Of a DNA stretch of 64,000 bases, positions 37,031 through 44,502 are shown piece by piece. This DNA is from Couchioplanes caeruleus (lineage in GTDB: Bacteria > Actinomycetota > Actinomycetes > Mycobacteriales > Micromonosporaceae). A model generated the notes under the pieces. The model saw only the letters and a list, made by a program, of their open reading frames with translations, had not been told where the DNA came from and did no database searches. Within the stretch, counting starts at the first letter, position 1; each line of letters opens with the position of its first letter. A program made the position numbers and the translations under genes. The stretch covers positions 7,892,501-7,956,500 of the forward strand of contig NZ_RJKL01000001.1 in the NCBI RefSeq assembly GCF_003751945.1, read 5' to 3'.

Positions 37031-37894
37031 GTGGAGGCGCCGCTGCTGCTCGCGCTCACGGCCGGGATGCTCGGTGCCGTCAACCCGTGCGGCTTCGCGC
37101 TGCTGCCGGCGTACCTGTCCGTCCTGATGGCCTCGGACGACGGCGGGCCGAACCGGCCGCGCGCGGGTCTCGCCGCCCTGCGCCGGGCCCTGGGCTGCAC
37201 GGCCGCGCTGACGCTGGGCTACGTCACGGTCTTCGCGGGCTTCGGCCTGGTCCTCACGCCGCTGGCGGGGTGGCTGCAGCCGCGCCTGCCGTGGCTGACC
37301 GTGGTCCTCGGGGTGGGCCTGGCGCTGCTCGGCGGCTGGCTGCTCGCGGGCCGGTCGCTGCCCGTGCCGGGCCGGGGGATGCGGGCGCCGCGGTTGACCG
37401 GCACGGCGGCGTCGATGGTGCTCTTCGGCATGGCGTACGCGGTGGCGTCGCTCGGCTGCGCGATCGGGCCGTTCCTCGCGCTCGTCGCCTCGAGCCTGCG
37501 CGCGGGATCCGTCGGCGCGGGCCTGGCACTGTTCGTCAGCTACGCGGCGGGCATGGGGCTGGTCATCGGCGTCACCGCGGTCGCGGTCGCGCTGGTCCGG
37601 GTCTCGGCGCTGGCCCGGCTGCGACGGCTCGCGGCGTACGTCCCCCGGGCCGGCGGCGCCGTGCTCGTGGCCGCCGGCGCGTACGTGGCCTACTACGGCT
37701 GGTACGAGCTGCGCCTCGTCGGCGACCGGCGCGCCTCCGGGCGCGATCCCGTGGTCAACGTCGCCTCGGACCTCCAGCGGGAGCTGAGCGACCTGGTCGC
37801 TCGGGTAGGCGCGGGCTGGTTCGTGCTCGCGCTGGCCGTCCTCGTGCTGGCCGCGCTCCTGCTGTCGCGCCGCCGCACCCCGGCGGGAGGCTGA
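37031..37894 (+). CDS. ccdA: CcdA/DsbD-type membrane thiol transporter
   Basis: Transfers electrons from cytoplasmic thioredoxin across the membrane to extracytoplasmic thiol proteins. The 287-residue protein has about seven hydrophobic segments and the two conserved redox cysteines: GAVNPCGFALLPAYLS (Cys near 20) and VASLGCAIGPFLALV in the fourth helix region. The C-terminal third (RDPVVNVASDLQRELSDLV followed by a last helix) extends beyond a minimal CcdA of about 240 residues. GTG at 37031 lies 3 nt after the TlpA stop, and the kinase gene begins 6 nt after its own stop. The partner is almost certainly the adjacent TlpA. Confidence 0.92.
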   Translation: MEAPLLLALTAGMLGAVNPCGFALLPAYLSVLMASDDGGPNRPRAGLAALRRALGCTAALTLGYVTVFAGFGLVLTPLAGWLQPRLPWLTVVLGVGLALLGGWLLAGRSLPVPGRGMRAPRLTGTAASMVLFGMAYAVASLGCAIGPFLALVASSLRAGSVGAGLALFVSYAAGMGLVIGVTAVAVALVRVSALARLRRLAAYVPRAGGAVLVAAGAYVAYYGWYELRLVGDRRASGRDPVVNVASDLQRELSDLVARVGAGWFVLALAVLVLAALLLSRRRTPAGG

Positions 37895-37900
37895 TCGATC

Positions 37901-39679
37901 GTGGACATCGCGGACCGCGCGGACCCGCTGCGCCGGGGCGACCCCGGGTGGCTGGGCGAGTACCGGCTGCTCGGCCGGCTCGGCTCGGGCGGCATGGGCG
38001 TGGTCTACCTGGCCGAGGACCGCGACGACGCGCTCGTCGCGATCAAACTGATCCACTCCTCGCTGTCGCACGACCCGGAGTTCCGGCACCGGTTCCGCAG
38101 TGAGGTCGAGCGCGCCCGTCAGGTGCCCTCGTTCTGCACGGCCGAGGTGCTCGACGCCGACCTCGACCACGATCCGCCGTACCTGGTCGTCGAGTACGTG
38201 GACGGGCCGAGCCTGGCCGACGTGGTGGAGGAGCGGGGCCCGCTGCGGTCCGCCGCGCTGCACTCGCTGGCCGTCGGGGTGGCCACCGCGTTGTCCGGCA
38301 TCCACGGCGCCGGCGTCATCCACCGCGACCTCAAACCGGACAACGTGCTGCTCGCGCCGGGCAGCCCGAAGGTGATCGACTTCGGCATCGCCCGGGCCTT
38401 CGAGGCGACCAGCCAGCTCACGCGCACCGACCAGATGGTGGGCACGGTGGCGTACATGGCGCCGGAGCGGTTCTCGTCCGACCCGGGCACGGCGCTGACC
38501 GCGGCGGCGGACGTGTTCGGGTGGGGCTGCGTGGTGGCGTACGCCGGCACCGGACGGACGCCGTTCCAGGGCGACTCGCCGACCTCGACCGCCGCCCGGA
38601 TCCTCACCCAGCCGCCGCATCTGGACGGCCTGCCGCAGCCGCTGCGGGACCTGGTCGAGCTCGCCCTGGCCAAGGACCCCCGGGACCGCCCGAGCGCCCG
38701 GGAACTGGTGGACCTGCTGCTGGGCGACCGTCCCGCCGTACGCCCGCCGGCACGGCCGCAGGCCCCGGCCGCCGCACCGCCGCGGCCGCAACCCCCGGCC
38801 GCCGCACCGCCTCGGTCGGCACCTCACGACCACCGGACGCTCGTCGCTCTCGACCGCCGGACGCTGGTCGCGGCGCCGGGCGGTGGCGCACCGGCGCCGG
38901 CCCGCGGTGGGCGCGCCCGCGGCCACACCCTGCTGGCCACCCTGGCCGTGCTGCTCGTCCTCGCCGGCATCGGCACCGTCGGCTTCGTGCTGAACGCAGG
39001 CGCGAGGAGCCGTACGCCGATCGCGACGTCGCCTTCCCCGGGCGGCGGCGTGGGGGCCGGAGCGCAGACGTCCCCGGACCCCTCCGAGGAGCGGGAGCCG
39101 GAGGAACCCACCGGCGGCGAGCCGCTCATCCAGGACTCCCTGGACCGGCCCGGGCAGTGGTTCGACAGCCAGACCCGCGCGGGGGACGCCCGGTGCGTCA
39201 CCCGCGGTGGTCTGCGCGCCGAGCTGGCCGGCAGCGGCGCCTTCCAGTGCCTCGGGCCCACCGACGACGTTCCGGACGACGCCGGGATCGAGGTGAGCAC
39301 CACCCTGCTGACGGCCGGGAGCTGCGCCGTCATCTGGTTCCACTGGGACGACGAGGCCGGCGGTCAGGCCCTGGACGTCTGCCAGGACGAGATCGCTGTG
39401 GCCACCGACACGCCGTCCGGCCGTAGCGTCCTGGGCCGCGTGCGGCTCGAGGACCGTGTCCCGCTGCGGGAGCCGACCCGGATCCACCTCGTCGTGCGCG
39501 AGGGAGCGGCCCAGGTCTTCCTGGCAGGCGAGTTCGTGGGCAAGCTCGCCCTGCCCGGCGGCGGTCCGGACACGGGCCAGGTCAGGCTGGGTCTGAGCGC
39601 CGAGGAGGAGGGCGCCGGTCCGCCGTACGCGGTCAGCTTCGCCGACGTCGACATCCGCTCCCTCCCGGCCGCAGGCTGA
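37901..39679 (+). CDS. Receptor Ser/Thr protein kinase (PknB family) with four-cysteine ectodomain, copy A
   Basis: The 592-residue transmembrane kinase has a Hanks-type domain (about 20-275) with GRLGSGGMGVVY, the catalytic HRDLKPDN (about 141-148), VIDFGIAR and GTVAYMAPE. A Pro/Ala juxtamembrane stretch precedes one helix (about 341-365). The external domain (about 400-592) carries four Cys (ARCVT, FQCLG, GSCAV, DVCQD) and an end PYAVSFADVDI resembling a concanavalin/LamG-like sandwich. There are no PASTA repeats. GTG at 37901 begins 6 nt after ccdA, so it likely belongs to the redox operon. A paralogue with the same architecture follows. The ectodomain could sense a sugar, redox state or cell-wall signal; this is inference. 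Confidence 0.93.
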   Translation: MDIADRADPLRRGDPGWLGEYRLLGRLGSGGMGVVYLAEDRDDALVAIKLIHSSLSHDPEFRHRFRSEVERARQVPSFCTAEVLDADLDHDPPYLVVEYVDGPSLADVVEERGPLRSAALHSLAVGVATALSGIHGAGVIHRDLKPDNVLLAPGSPKVIDFGIARAFEATSQLTRTDQMVGTVAYMAPERFSSDPGTALTAAADVFGWGCVVAYAGTGRTPFQGDSPTSTAARILTQPPHLDGLPQPLRDLVELALAKDPRDRPSARELVDLLLGDRPAVRPPARPQAPAAAPPRPQPPAAAPPRSAPHDHRTLVALDRRTLVAAPGGGAPAPARGGRARGHTLLATLAVLLVLAGIGTVGFVLNAGARSRTPIATSPSPGGGVGAGAQTSPDPSEEREPEEPTGGEPLIQDSLDRPGQWFDSQTRAGDARCVTRGGLRAELAGSGAFQCLGPTDDVPDDAGIEVSTTLLTAGSCAVIWFHWDDEAGGQALDVCQDEIAVATDTPSGRSVLGRVRLEDRVPLREPTRIHLVVREGAAQVFLAGEFVGKLALPGGGPDTGQVRLGLSAEEEGAGPPYAVSFADVDIRSLPAAG

Positions 39680-39688
39680 GCGCAAGTG

Positions 39689-39705
39689 TCGGTTGCGCAG
39701 CAACC
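39689..39705 (+). terminator. Stem-loop after kinase A
   Basis: CGGTTGC (39689-39695), GCA loop, GCAACCG (39699-39705): a perfect 7-bp stem 9 nt after the kinase stop. It is modest in strength and may attenuate rather than end transcription into kinase B. Confidence 0.5.
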
Positions 39706-39832
39706 GGAGCACGGGTCTTCGCGCGCAGTGACAGCGCCCGATAGGGTGCCATCCTGACGGGGGTGATCCTCCGCGTCCATGCGGCGCGGAGAGGGTGGCG
39801 ATCGAGCCGCCGGGGGCGTAGGAGCAGCGATC

Positions 39833-41602
39833 ATGACGGACGAGCGGACGACCCCGCTGCGCCCGGGAGACCCGAGCCGGCTCGGGCGGTACGAGCTGAT
39901 CGGCCGGCTCGGCGAGGGCGGCATGGGCACCGTCTATCTGGCGCGGGCCGACGGCACTCTGGTGGCGGTGAAGATGGTCCGCGCCGACCTCGCGTCCGAC
40001 GACGCGTTCCGGCGCCGCTTCCGCAGCGAGGTCAACCGGATCCGCCAGGTGCCGCCGTTCTGCACCGCCGAGATCCTCGACGCCGACCCGGACTACGAGC
40101 AGCCCTACCTGGTCGTCGAGTACGTCGACGGGCCCAACCTCGCCGACGTGGTCGCGGAGCGCGGCCCGCTGACCGCCGCCAACCTGCACGGCGTCGCGAT
40201 CGGGGTGGCCACGGCGCTCACCGCGATCCACGGCGCCGGCGTCATCCACCGCGACCTCAAGCCGCGCAACGTCCTGCTCGCCCCGGGCAGCCCGAAGGTC
40301 ATCGACTTCGGCATCGCCCGGCCGATGGAGGCCACCAGTGGGCACACCCAGACGGGCGAGGTCGTCGGGACCGTCGCGTACATGGCGCCCGAGCGCTTCG
40401 GCGACGACACGACGCTGATCACCCCGGCCGCCGACGTCTTCGCGTGGGGCGGGGTGGTCGCGTACGCGGGCACCGGTCGTACGCCCTTCGGCGCCGACTC
40501 GCCGGCCGCGACCGCGGCCCGGATCCTGACTCGCCCGCCGGACCTGGCCGGCCTGAGCGGGCCGTTGCGCGACCTGGTCGCGCACGCCCTGGAGAAGGAT
40601 CCGGCCAACCGGCCCACCGCCCGGGAACTGCTCGACCTGCTCGTCGCGGGCCCGCGACAGCCGGCACCCGCCGCGGCGGCGCTGGCACACCAGCCGGGCC
40701 TGCGCGTCGCGGCGGAGGAGGCCCAGGCGGCCACCGGGTATCACAGCGCCCGCCAGTTGACCGCGCTCGCGCCGCAGAGTGAGCTGGTCGGATACACCGA
40801 GGACGCGATCGTCACCCAGCCGGTGCCGCCCTCGCCGGTGGCTCCCCCGACCCCGTTCGGTCACGATCCGCATCCGCGGCGGCGCTGGGTGCTGCCGGCG
40901 GCGGTGGCCCTGCTGCTGGTGGCGCTCCTGGCCGCGGGCGGTCTCACCGCGAAGTTCTGGCCGCGGGGCGGTGGCGGCGCGGCGGGCGGGGTGGCGGCGA
41001 CCACGACCCCGGCGACCGAAAGCGGGCAGGTGGTTCGCGGCGGAGCCGGAAACCCGCCGCTGCTGACGGACGAGCTGCGGCGGCCGCGGCTCTGGCAGGC
41101 CTCCAACGACCGCAAGGAGAAGGCCACCTGCTCCTTCCGCGACGGCCTGGTCGTGCGCCGGGAGAAGAGCGGCGTCTACCGTTGCCGGGGCCCGCTCGAC
41201 GCCGTGCCGGACGACATGCGGGCCGAGGTCGGCGTCCGGATTCTGACCCCGGACAGCTGTGCCACCATCTGGCTGCGCTTCCGCGGCGTTCAGGGATACC
41301 AGGTCCGCGTCTGCGAACGCAACGTCTACATCGGTACGCACAAGTCGGCCGACATCCAGGTGCTCCGGACCTTCCCGCTCGACGACGCCCCGCTGAGCGT
41401 CGGCGGCGCACCGACGAAGATCACGCTGAACGTGGTCGGGGGCATGCTCGAGATTCTCCGCGACGGCAAACCGGTCGGCAGCGTACGGCTCACCGACCGG
41501 GACCTCACGAGCGGGCGGGTCGTGCTGGGCATCTACACGGAGCAGTGGGCCCGCGAGGACGGCCCGTACGAGGTGGCGTTCTCGGACATCACGATCTGGT
41601 AG
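39833..41602 (+). CDS. Receptor Ser/Thr protein kinase (PknB family) with four-cysteine ectodomain, copy B
   Basis: A 589-residue paralogue of kinase A. The kinase domain has GRLGEGGMGTVY, HRDLKPRN (about 139-146), VIDFGIARPMEAT and GTVAYMAPERF. The usual catalytic-loop Asn and DFG Asp are intact. After a linker of about 70 residues comes one helix (VLPAAVALLLVALLAAGGL, about 352-370), then an ectodomain with four Cys in the same order as in copy A (ATCSF, YRCRG, DSCAT, RVCER), ending PYEVAFSDITIW. ATG at 39833 follows GGAGC about 9 nt upstream. The 153-bp gap from kinase A holds a hairpin and a -10-like TAGGGT at 39742, so it may have its own promoter. Confidence 0.93.
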   Translation: MTDERTTPLRPGDPSRLGRYELIGRLGEGGMGTVYLARADGTLVAVKMVRADLASDDAFRRRFRSEVNRIRQVPPFCTAEILDADPDYEQPYLVVEYVDGPNLADVVAERGPLTAANLHGVAIGVATALTAIHGAGVIHRDLKPRNVLLAPGSPKVIDFGIARPMEATSGHTQTGEVVGTVAYMAPERFGDDTTLITPAADVFAWGGVVAYAGTGRTPFGADSPAATAARILTRPPDLAGLSGPLRDLVAHALEKDPANRPTARELLDLLVAGPRQPAPAAAALAHQPGLRVAAEEAQAATGYHSARQLTALAPQSELVGYTEDAIVTQPVPPSPVAPPTPFGHDPHPRRRWVLPAAVALLLVALLAAGGLTAKFWPRGGGGAAGGVAATTTPATESGQVVRGGAGNPPLLTDELRRPRLWQASNDRKEKATCSFRDGLVVRREKSGVYRCRGPLDAVPDDMRAEVGVRILTPDSCATIWLRFRGVQGYQVRVCERNVYIGTHKSADIQVLRTFPLDDAPLSVGGAPTKITLNVVGGMLEILRDGKPVGSVRLTDRDLTSGRVVLGIYTEQWAREDGPYEVAFSDITIW

Positions 41603-41644
41603 GCCGGCCGCTCGGTCGGCTGGCTGCTCAGGCGGGGCGGCGGG

Positions 41645-42304
41645 TCAGGTGGGGCGGCGGGTGACGGCGCCGGCCGTGGCGAGGGTTCCGATCGAGGCGA
41701 GGGCGGCGTCGCGGTCGGCGCCGAGGCCGCTGAGCAGGCTCACGAACATGGGCACCAGGACGCGCTCGACGCCGTCGTCGCCGAAGTAGCCGCCGACGTC
41801 GAGCATCACGTACCCGTGCATCGCCGTCCAGAGCTGGCCGGCGATCGCCAGGGGATCGGCGCTACGGAGCCGGCCCTGCTCCACGGCGCGGCGGGCGGCC
41901 GCCACGATCTCGTCGAACGTGTACCGGCCGCGCTCGCGCTCGCCGGCGGTCCGCGGGCGGTACGTGCCCAGCGAGGCGGTGCCGAACATGACGGCGTACA
42001 GATGGGGATTCTGCCGGGCGTGGACCAGGTAGGCACGGCCCAGGCTGGCCAGGTCGGTGATCGCGTCGTCCGTGGCCGGGACCTCGACGAGCAGCGCGGC
42101 CAGCCGGGAGAAGCCCTCCGCGACCACGGCGTCGGCGAGGTCGGGCATGGAACCGAAGTGCGTGTAGACCGCCATCGTCGAGGTGTCGGCCTCGGTGGCG
42201 ACCCGGCGCAGCGTGAGCGCGGAGGGGCCCTCCTCGGCGAGCAGGCGGGCGGCGCCTTCGAGCAGGCGTACGCGCACCGCGGGGTTCGCACGGCGTTCGG
42301 TCAC
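41645..42304 (-). CDS. TetR-family transcriptional regulator
   Basis: A 219-residue repressor. The N-terminal HTH (residues about 10-55) reads RLLEGAARLLAEEGPSALTLRRVATEADTSTMAVYTHFGS with the typical recognition helix TSTMAVYTHF, followed by a helical ligand-binding domain containing YRPRTAGERERGRYTFDEIV. The GTG start at 42304 directly abuts a 20-bp palindrome at 42319-42338, which also lies 32 bp before the divergent flavoprotein gene. Autorepression and control of that gene are likely. The ligand is unknown, perhaps the lipid or polyene acted on by the neighbour. Confidence 0.92.
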   Translation of the reverse strand: MTERRANPAVRVRLLEGAARLLAEEGPSALTLRRVATEADTSTMAVYTHFGSMPDLADAVVAEGFSRLAALLVEVPATDDAITDLASLGRAYLVHARQNPHLYAVMFGTASLGTYRPRTAGERERGRYTFDEIVAAARRAVEQGRLRSADPLAIAGQLWTAMHGYVMLDVGGYFGDDGVERVLVPMFVSLLSGLGADRDAALASIGTLATAGAVTRRPT

Positions 42305-42318
42305 CCGCTGATCGTAGT

Positions 42319-42338
42319 GCTATAGCAATTGATATAGC
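42319..42338. promoter_or_regulatory. TetR operator in the divergent promoter
   Basis: GCTATAGCAATTGATATAGC is a 20-bp inverted repeat with 18 symmetric positions: perfect arms GCTATA/TATAGC and a CAATTG centre. It is AT-rich against a very GC-rich background. TATAGC, a -10-like hexamer, occurs in the arms on both strands, so binding would block both promoters. Confidence 0.8.
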
Positions 42339-42370
42339 GGGTGCTAACGTGTCGGGCGGAGGTGTCCTTC

Positions 42371-44035
42371 ATGACTGAGTGGGACGCGATCGTCATCGGC
42401 TCGGGCCTCGGCGGGCTCACCTGCGCCGCCTATCTCACGGCGGCCGGGAAGCGCACGCTGGTGCTCGAGCAGAACCAGGTTGCCGGCGGCTGCAGCCAGG
42501 TCTTCCGACGCAAGGGCAACCGGTACGAGTTCGACGTCGGCATGCACTACATCGGCGAATGTCACCCTGGCGGGCGCATGACGACGGCACTGCGCGGCCT
42601 CGGCCTCGAGGACCGGGTCCAGTTCCGCCGGCTCGACCCCGACGCCCACTCCACCCTGGTGTTCCCCGGGCTGACATTCCGGGTGCCCAGTGACTGGGAC
42701 ACCTACCTGGCCCGGCTGATCGAGGCGTTCCCCGACCAGCGGCGTGGCCTGCGGGTCTGCATCGGCATCCTGCGGCGCATCGGCGCCGAGTTGCGCACCG
42801 CCGTGTTGCCCCGGCGTACCGTGCGTAGCCTGCTGCGGTTCGCGCGCACGGCGCCGACCGTCGCCGCCGTCGGGCAACTGCCGCTGACCTGGCTGTTCAA
42901 TGTCTGCCGGCTCAGCCCGCTCGCCCGGGCGGTGATCGTCGGCGAGTGCGGAGACTACGGGACGCCCCCCTCGCGGGCCTCGGTCGCCCTGCACGGCGGC
43001 TTCCTCGACCACTACCTCACCGGCGGTGCCTGGTATCCCCGCGGCGGCGGCCAGGTCGTCCCGGCCCACCTCATCGACGTCATCCAGACCCACGGCGGAC
43101 GGGTACGCACCAAGGCGCGCGTCACCCGCATCCTGGTCGAGAACGGCGCCGCGGCCGGGGTCGAGCTCGACGGCGGCGAGACGATCCACGCCCCGATCGT
43201 GGTATCGGGCGCCGACCTCAAACGCACGTACCTCGACCTCGTCGGCCGCGACCACCTCGCGCCGGCCACCGTCGCCCGCGTCGCGCGCTACCGTATGGCG
43301 CTGCCCCTGTTCAGCGTCTATCTCGGACTCGACATCGACCTCACCGAGCACCTGCCCAACAGCACGTACTGGTGCTACCCGCACACCGACGTGGAAAAGG
43401 TCTACCGCGACGCCTACGAAGGCCGCATCCCGGACGAGATGCCCATCTTCCTCACCTCGGCCACCACCAAGGACCCGGGCAACCCGCACGCCGCACCGCC
43501 CGGCCACAGCACACTCGAGGTGATGTGCCTCGCCCCGCAGGGCACGTTCTGGCCCGGCGGCGACGGTTACCGCCAGGACCCGGCGTACGCGACGCTCAAG
43601 GACACCCTCACCGAGCGGCTGATCGACCGCGCCGCCACGGTGATCCCCGAGCTGCGCCGGCACATCGTCTGGCAGGAGGCGTCCAGCCCGCCCACCCACG
43701 AGCGGTTCACGCTGTCCAGCCTCGGCTCCTGCTACGGCATCGAGATGGCCGCCGACCAGATCGGCCCCCGCCGGCCGGGCCCGCGCACCGAGATCCCCGG
43801 CCTGTGGCTCACCGGCGCCAGCACCACCTGGGGCAACGGCATCGTCGGCGCCGTCAGCAGCGGCCTCGGCACGGCGGGCGCGATCCTGCGCCGCCCGCTC
43901 AGCGCCGAGGTCAAGGCGGGCGCGGTGATCGCCGACCCGGCCAGGCTCACCCCGATCGGCCCCGGCTGGGACCCGCTCGCGGTCTCCAAACCCAGCTCCC
44001 CGCTCCGCCGCCGCCCCCGCGTCCCGGCCGAGTAG
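42371..44035 (+). CDS. FAD-dependent phytoene desaturase/retinol saturase-like oxidoreductase
   Basis: A 554-residue flavoprotein. The N-terminal dinucleotide motif IVIGSGLGGLTCAAYL (residues 7-22) is followed by VLEQNQVAGGCSQVFRRKG, the CrtI-superfamily second motif. The protein ends with the FAD C-terminal signature PGLWLTGASTTWGNGIVGAVSSGL, and has MHYIG near residue 60. It most resembles the NAD(P)/FAD oxidoreductases related to carotenoid isomerases and RetSat rather than classical phytoene desaturase, and no other carotenoid gene lies nearby. The start is taken as ATG at 42371. It is controlled by the divergent TetR through the operator at 42319-42338. The substrate, presumably a polyene or unsaturated lipid, is unknown. 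Confidence 0.85.
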   Translation: MTEWDAIVIGSGLGGLTCAAYLTAAGKRTLVLEQNQVAGGCSQVFRRKGNRYEFDVGMHYIGECHPGGRMTTALRGLGLEDRVQFRRLDPDAHSTLVFPGLTFRVPSDWDTYLARLIEAFPDQRRGLRVCIGILRRIGAELRTAVLPRRTVRSLLRFARTAPTVAAVGQLPLTWLFNVCRLSPLARAVIVGECGDYGTPPSRASVALHGGFLDHYLTGGAWYPRGGGQVVPAHLIDVIQTHGGRVRTKARVTRILVENGAAAGVELDGGETIHAPIVVSGADLKRTYLDLVGRDHLAPATVARVARYRMALPLFSVYLGLDIDLTEHLPNSTYWCYPHTDVEKVYRDAYEGRIPDEMPIFLTSATTKDPGNPHAAPPGHSTLEVMCLAPQGTFWPGGDGYRQDPAYATLKDTLTERLIDRAATVIPELRRHIVWQEASSPPTHERFTLSSLGSCYGIEMAADQIGPRRPGPRTEIPGLWLTGASTTWGNGIVGAVSSGLGTAGAILRRPLSAEVKAGAVIADPARLTPIGPGWDPLAVSKPSSPLRRRPRVPAE

Positions 44036-44226
44036 CCGCCGCGCCGCCTGCCACGGCGCACGATGATCTCGCGGGCCCGATGGCGGGGTTCACCGCAGGG
44101 CCGCCGCGTCGCAACCCCTCGGGTCATCCGTCGTGGGGAGGTCGCGGACTACTGCTCGCGGGGCATATCTGAAGCAGATGAGGCAGACCGGCCGCCGCGC
44201 CGTCGGCGCGCCGTCGGCGCGCCGGG
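44036..44226. other. Intergenic stretch before the G-rich array
   Basis: Together with the array and 44388-44502 this makes about 465 bp without a gene between two convergent genes. I see no coding frame with gene-like codon use. GCGCGCCGTCGGCGCGCC near 44205-44222 is a small palindrome just before the array. Confidence 0.4.
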
Positions 44227-44387
44227 CCGCTGGGGTGCCGGGCCGCTGGGGTGCCGGGCCGCTGGGGTGCCGGGCCGCTGGGGTGCCGGGCCGCTGGGGT
44301 GCCGGGCCGCTGGGGTGCCGGGCCGCTGGGGTGCCGGGCCGCTGGGGTGCCGGGCCGCTGGGGTGCCGGGCCGCTGGGTGTGCCGGG
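44227..44387. repeat. Ten-copy 16-bp tandem repeat with G-quadruplex potential on the plus strand
   Basis: The unit CCGCTGGGGTGCCGGG is repeated head to tail from 44227. Nine units are exact and the tenth (44371-44387) carries an insertion. Each unit supplies a GGGG and a GGG run separated by 4- and 5-nt loops, giving about 20 consecutive G-runs that fit the classical G-quadruplex rule. 16 is not a multiple of 3, so all frames read through as repetitive peptides, which explains spurious ORFs here. It lies between the 3' ends of two convergent genes. Confidence 0.95.
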
Positions 44388-44502
44388 CGCCGGGGCGCCG
44401 CGGGTGCGGGCGGACACGTGACGTGCCCACCCGCTGCCCGACAGGGTTCTTGCCCGCGGATCGATACTCGCCTTTCGCGGGCCGGTGCCGGTTCGCCGCG
44501 GG

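Noticed and set aside
36632..41341. A 1569-codon open frame on the minus strand opposite the CcdA and kinase genes
   Set aside because: It is the antisense of strongly supported kinase and CcdA genes. Long open antisense frames are expected at this GC content, and the translation is low-complexity.
44227..44387. CRISPR array
   Set aside because: Unit is 16 bp with no variable spacers and no cas genes nearby.
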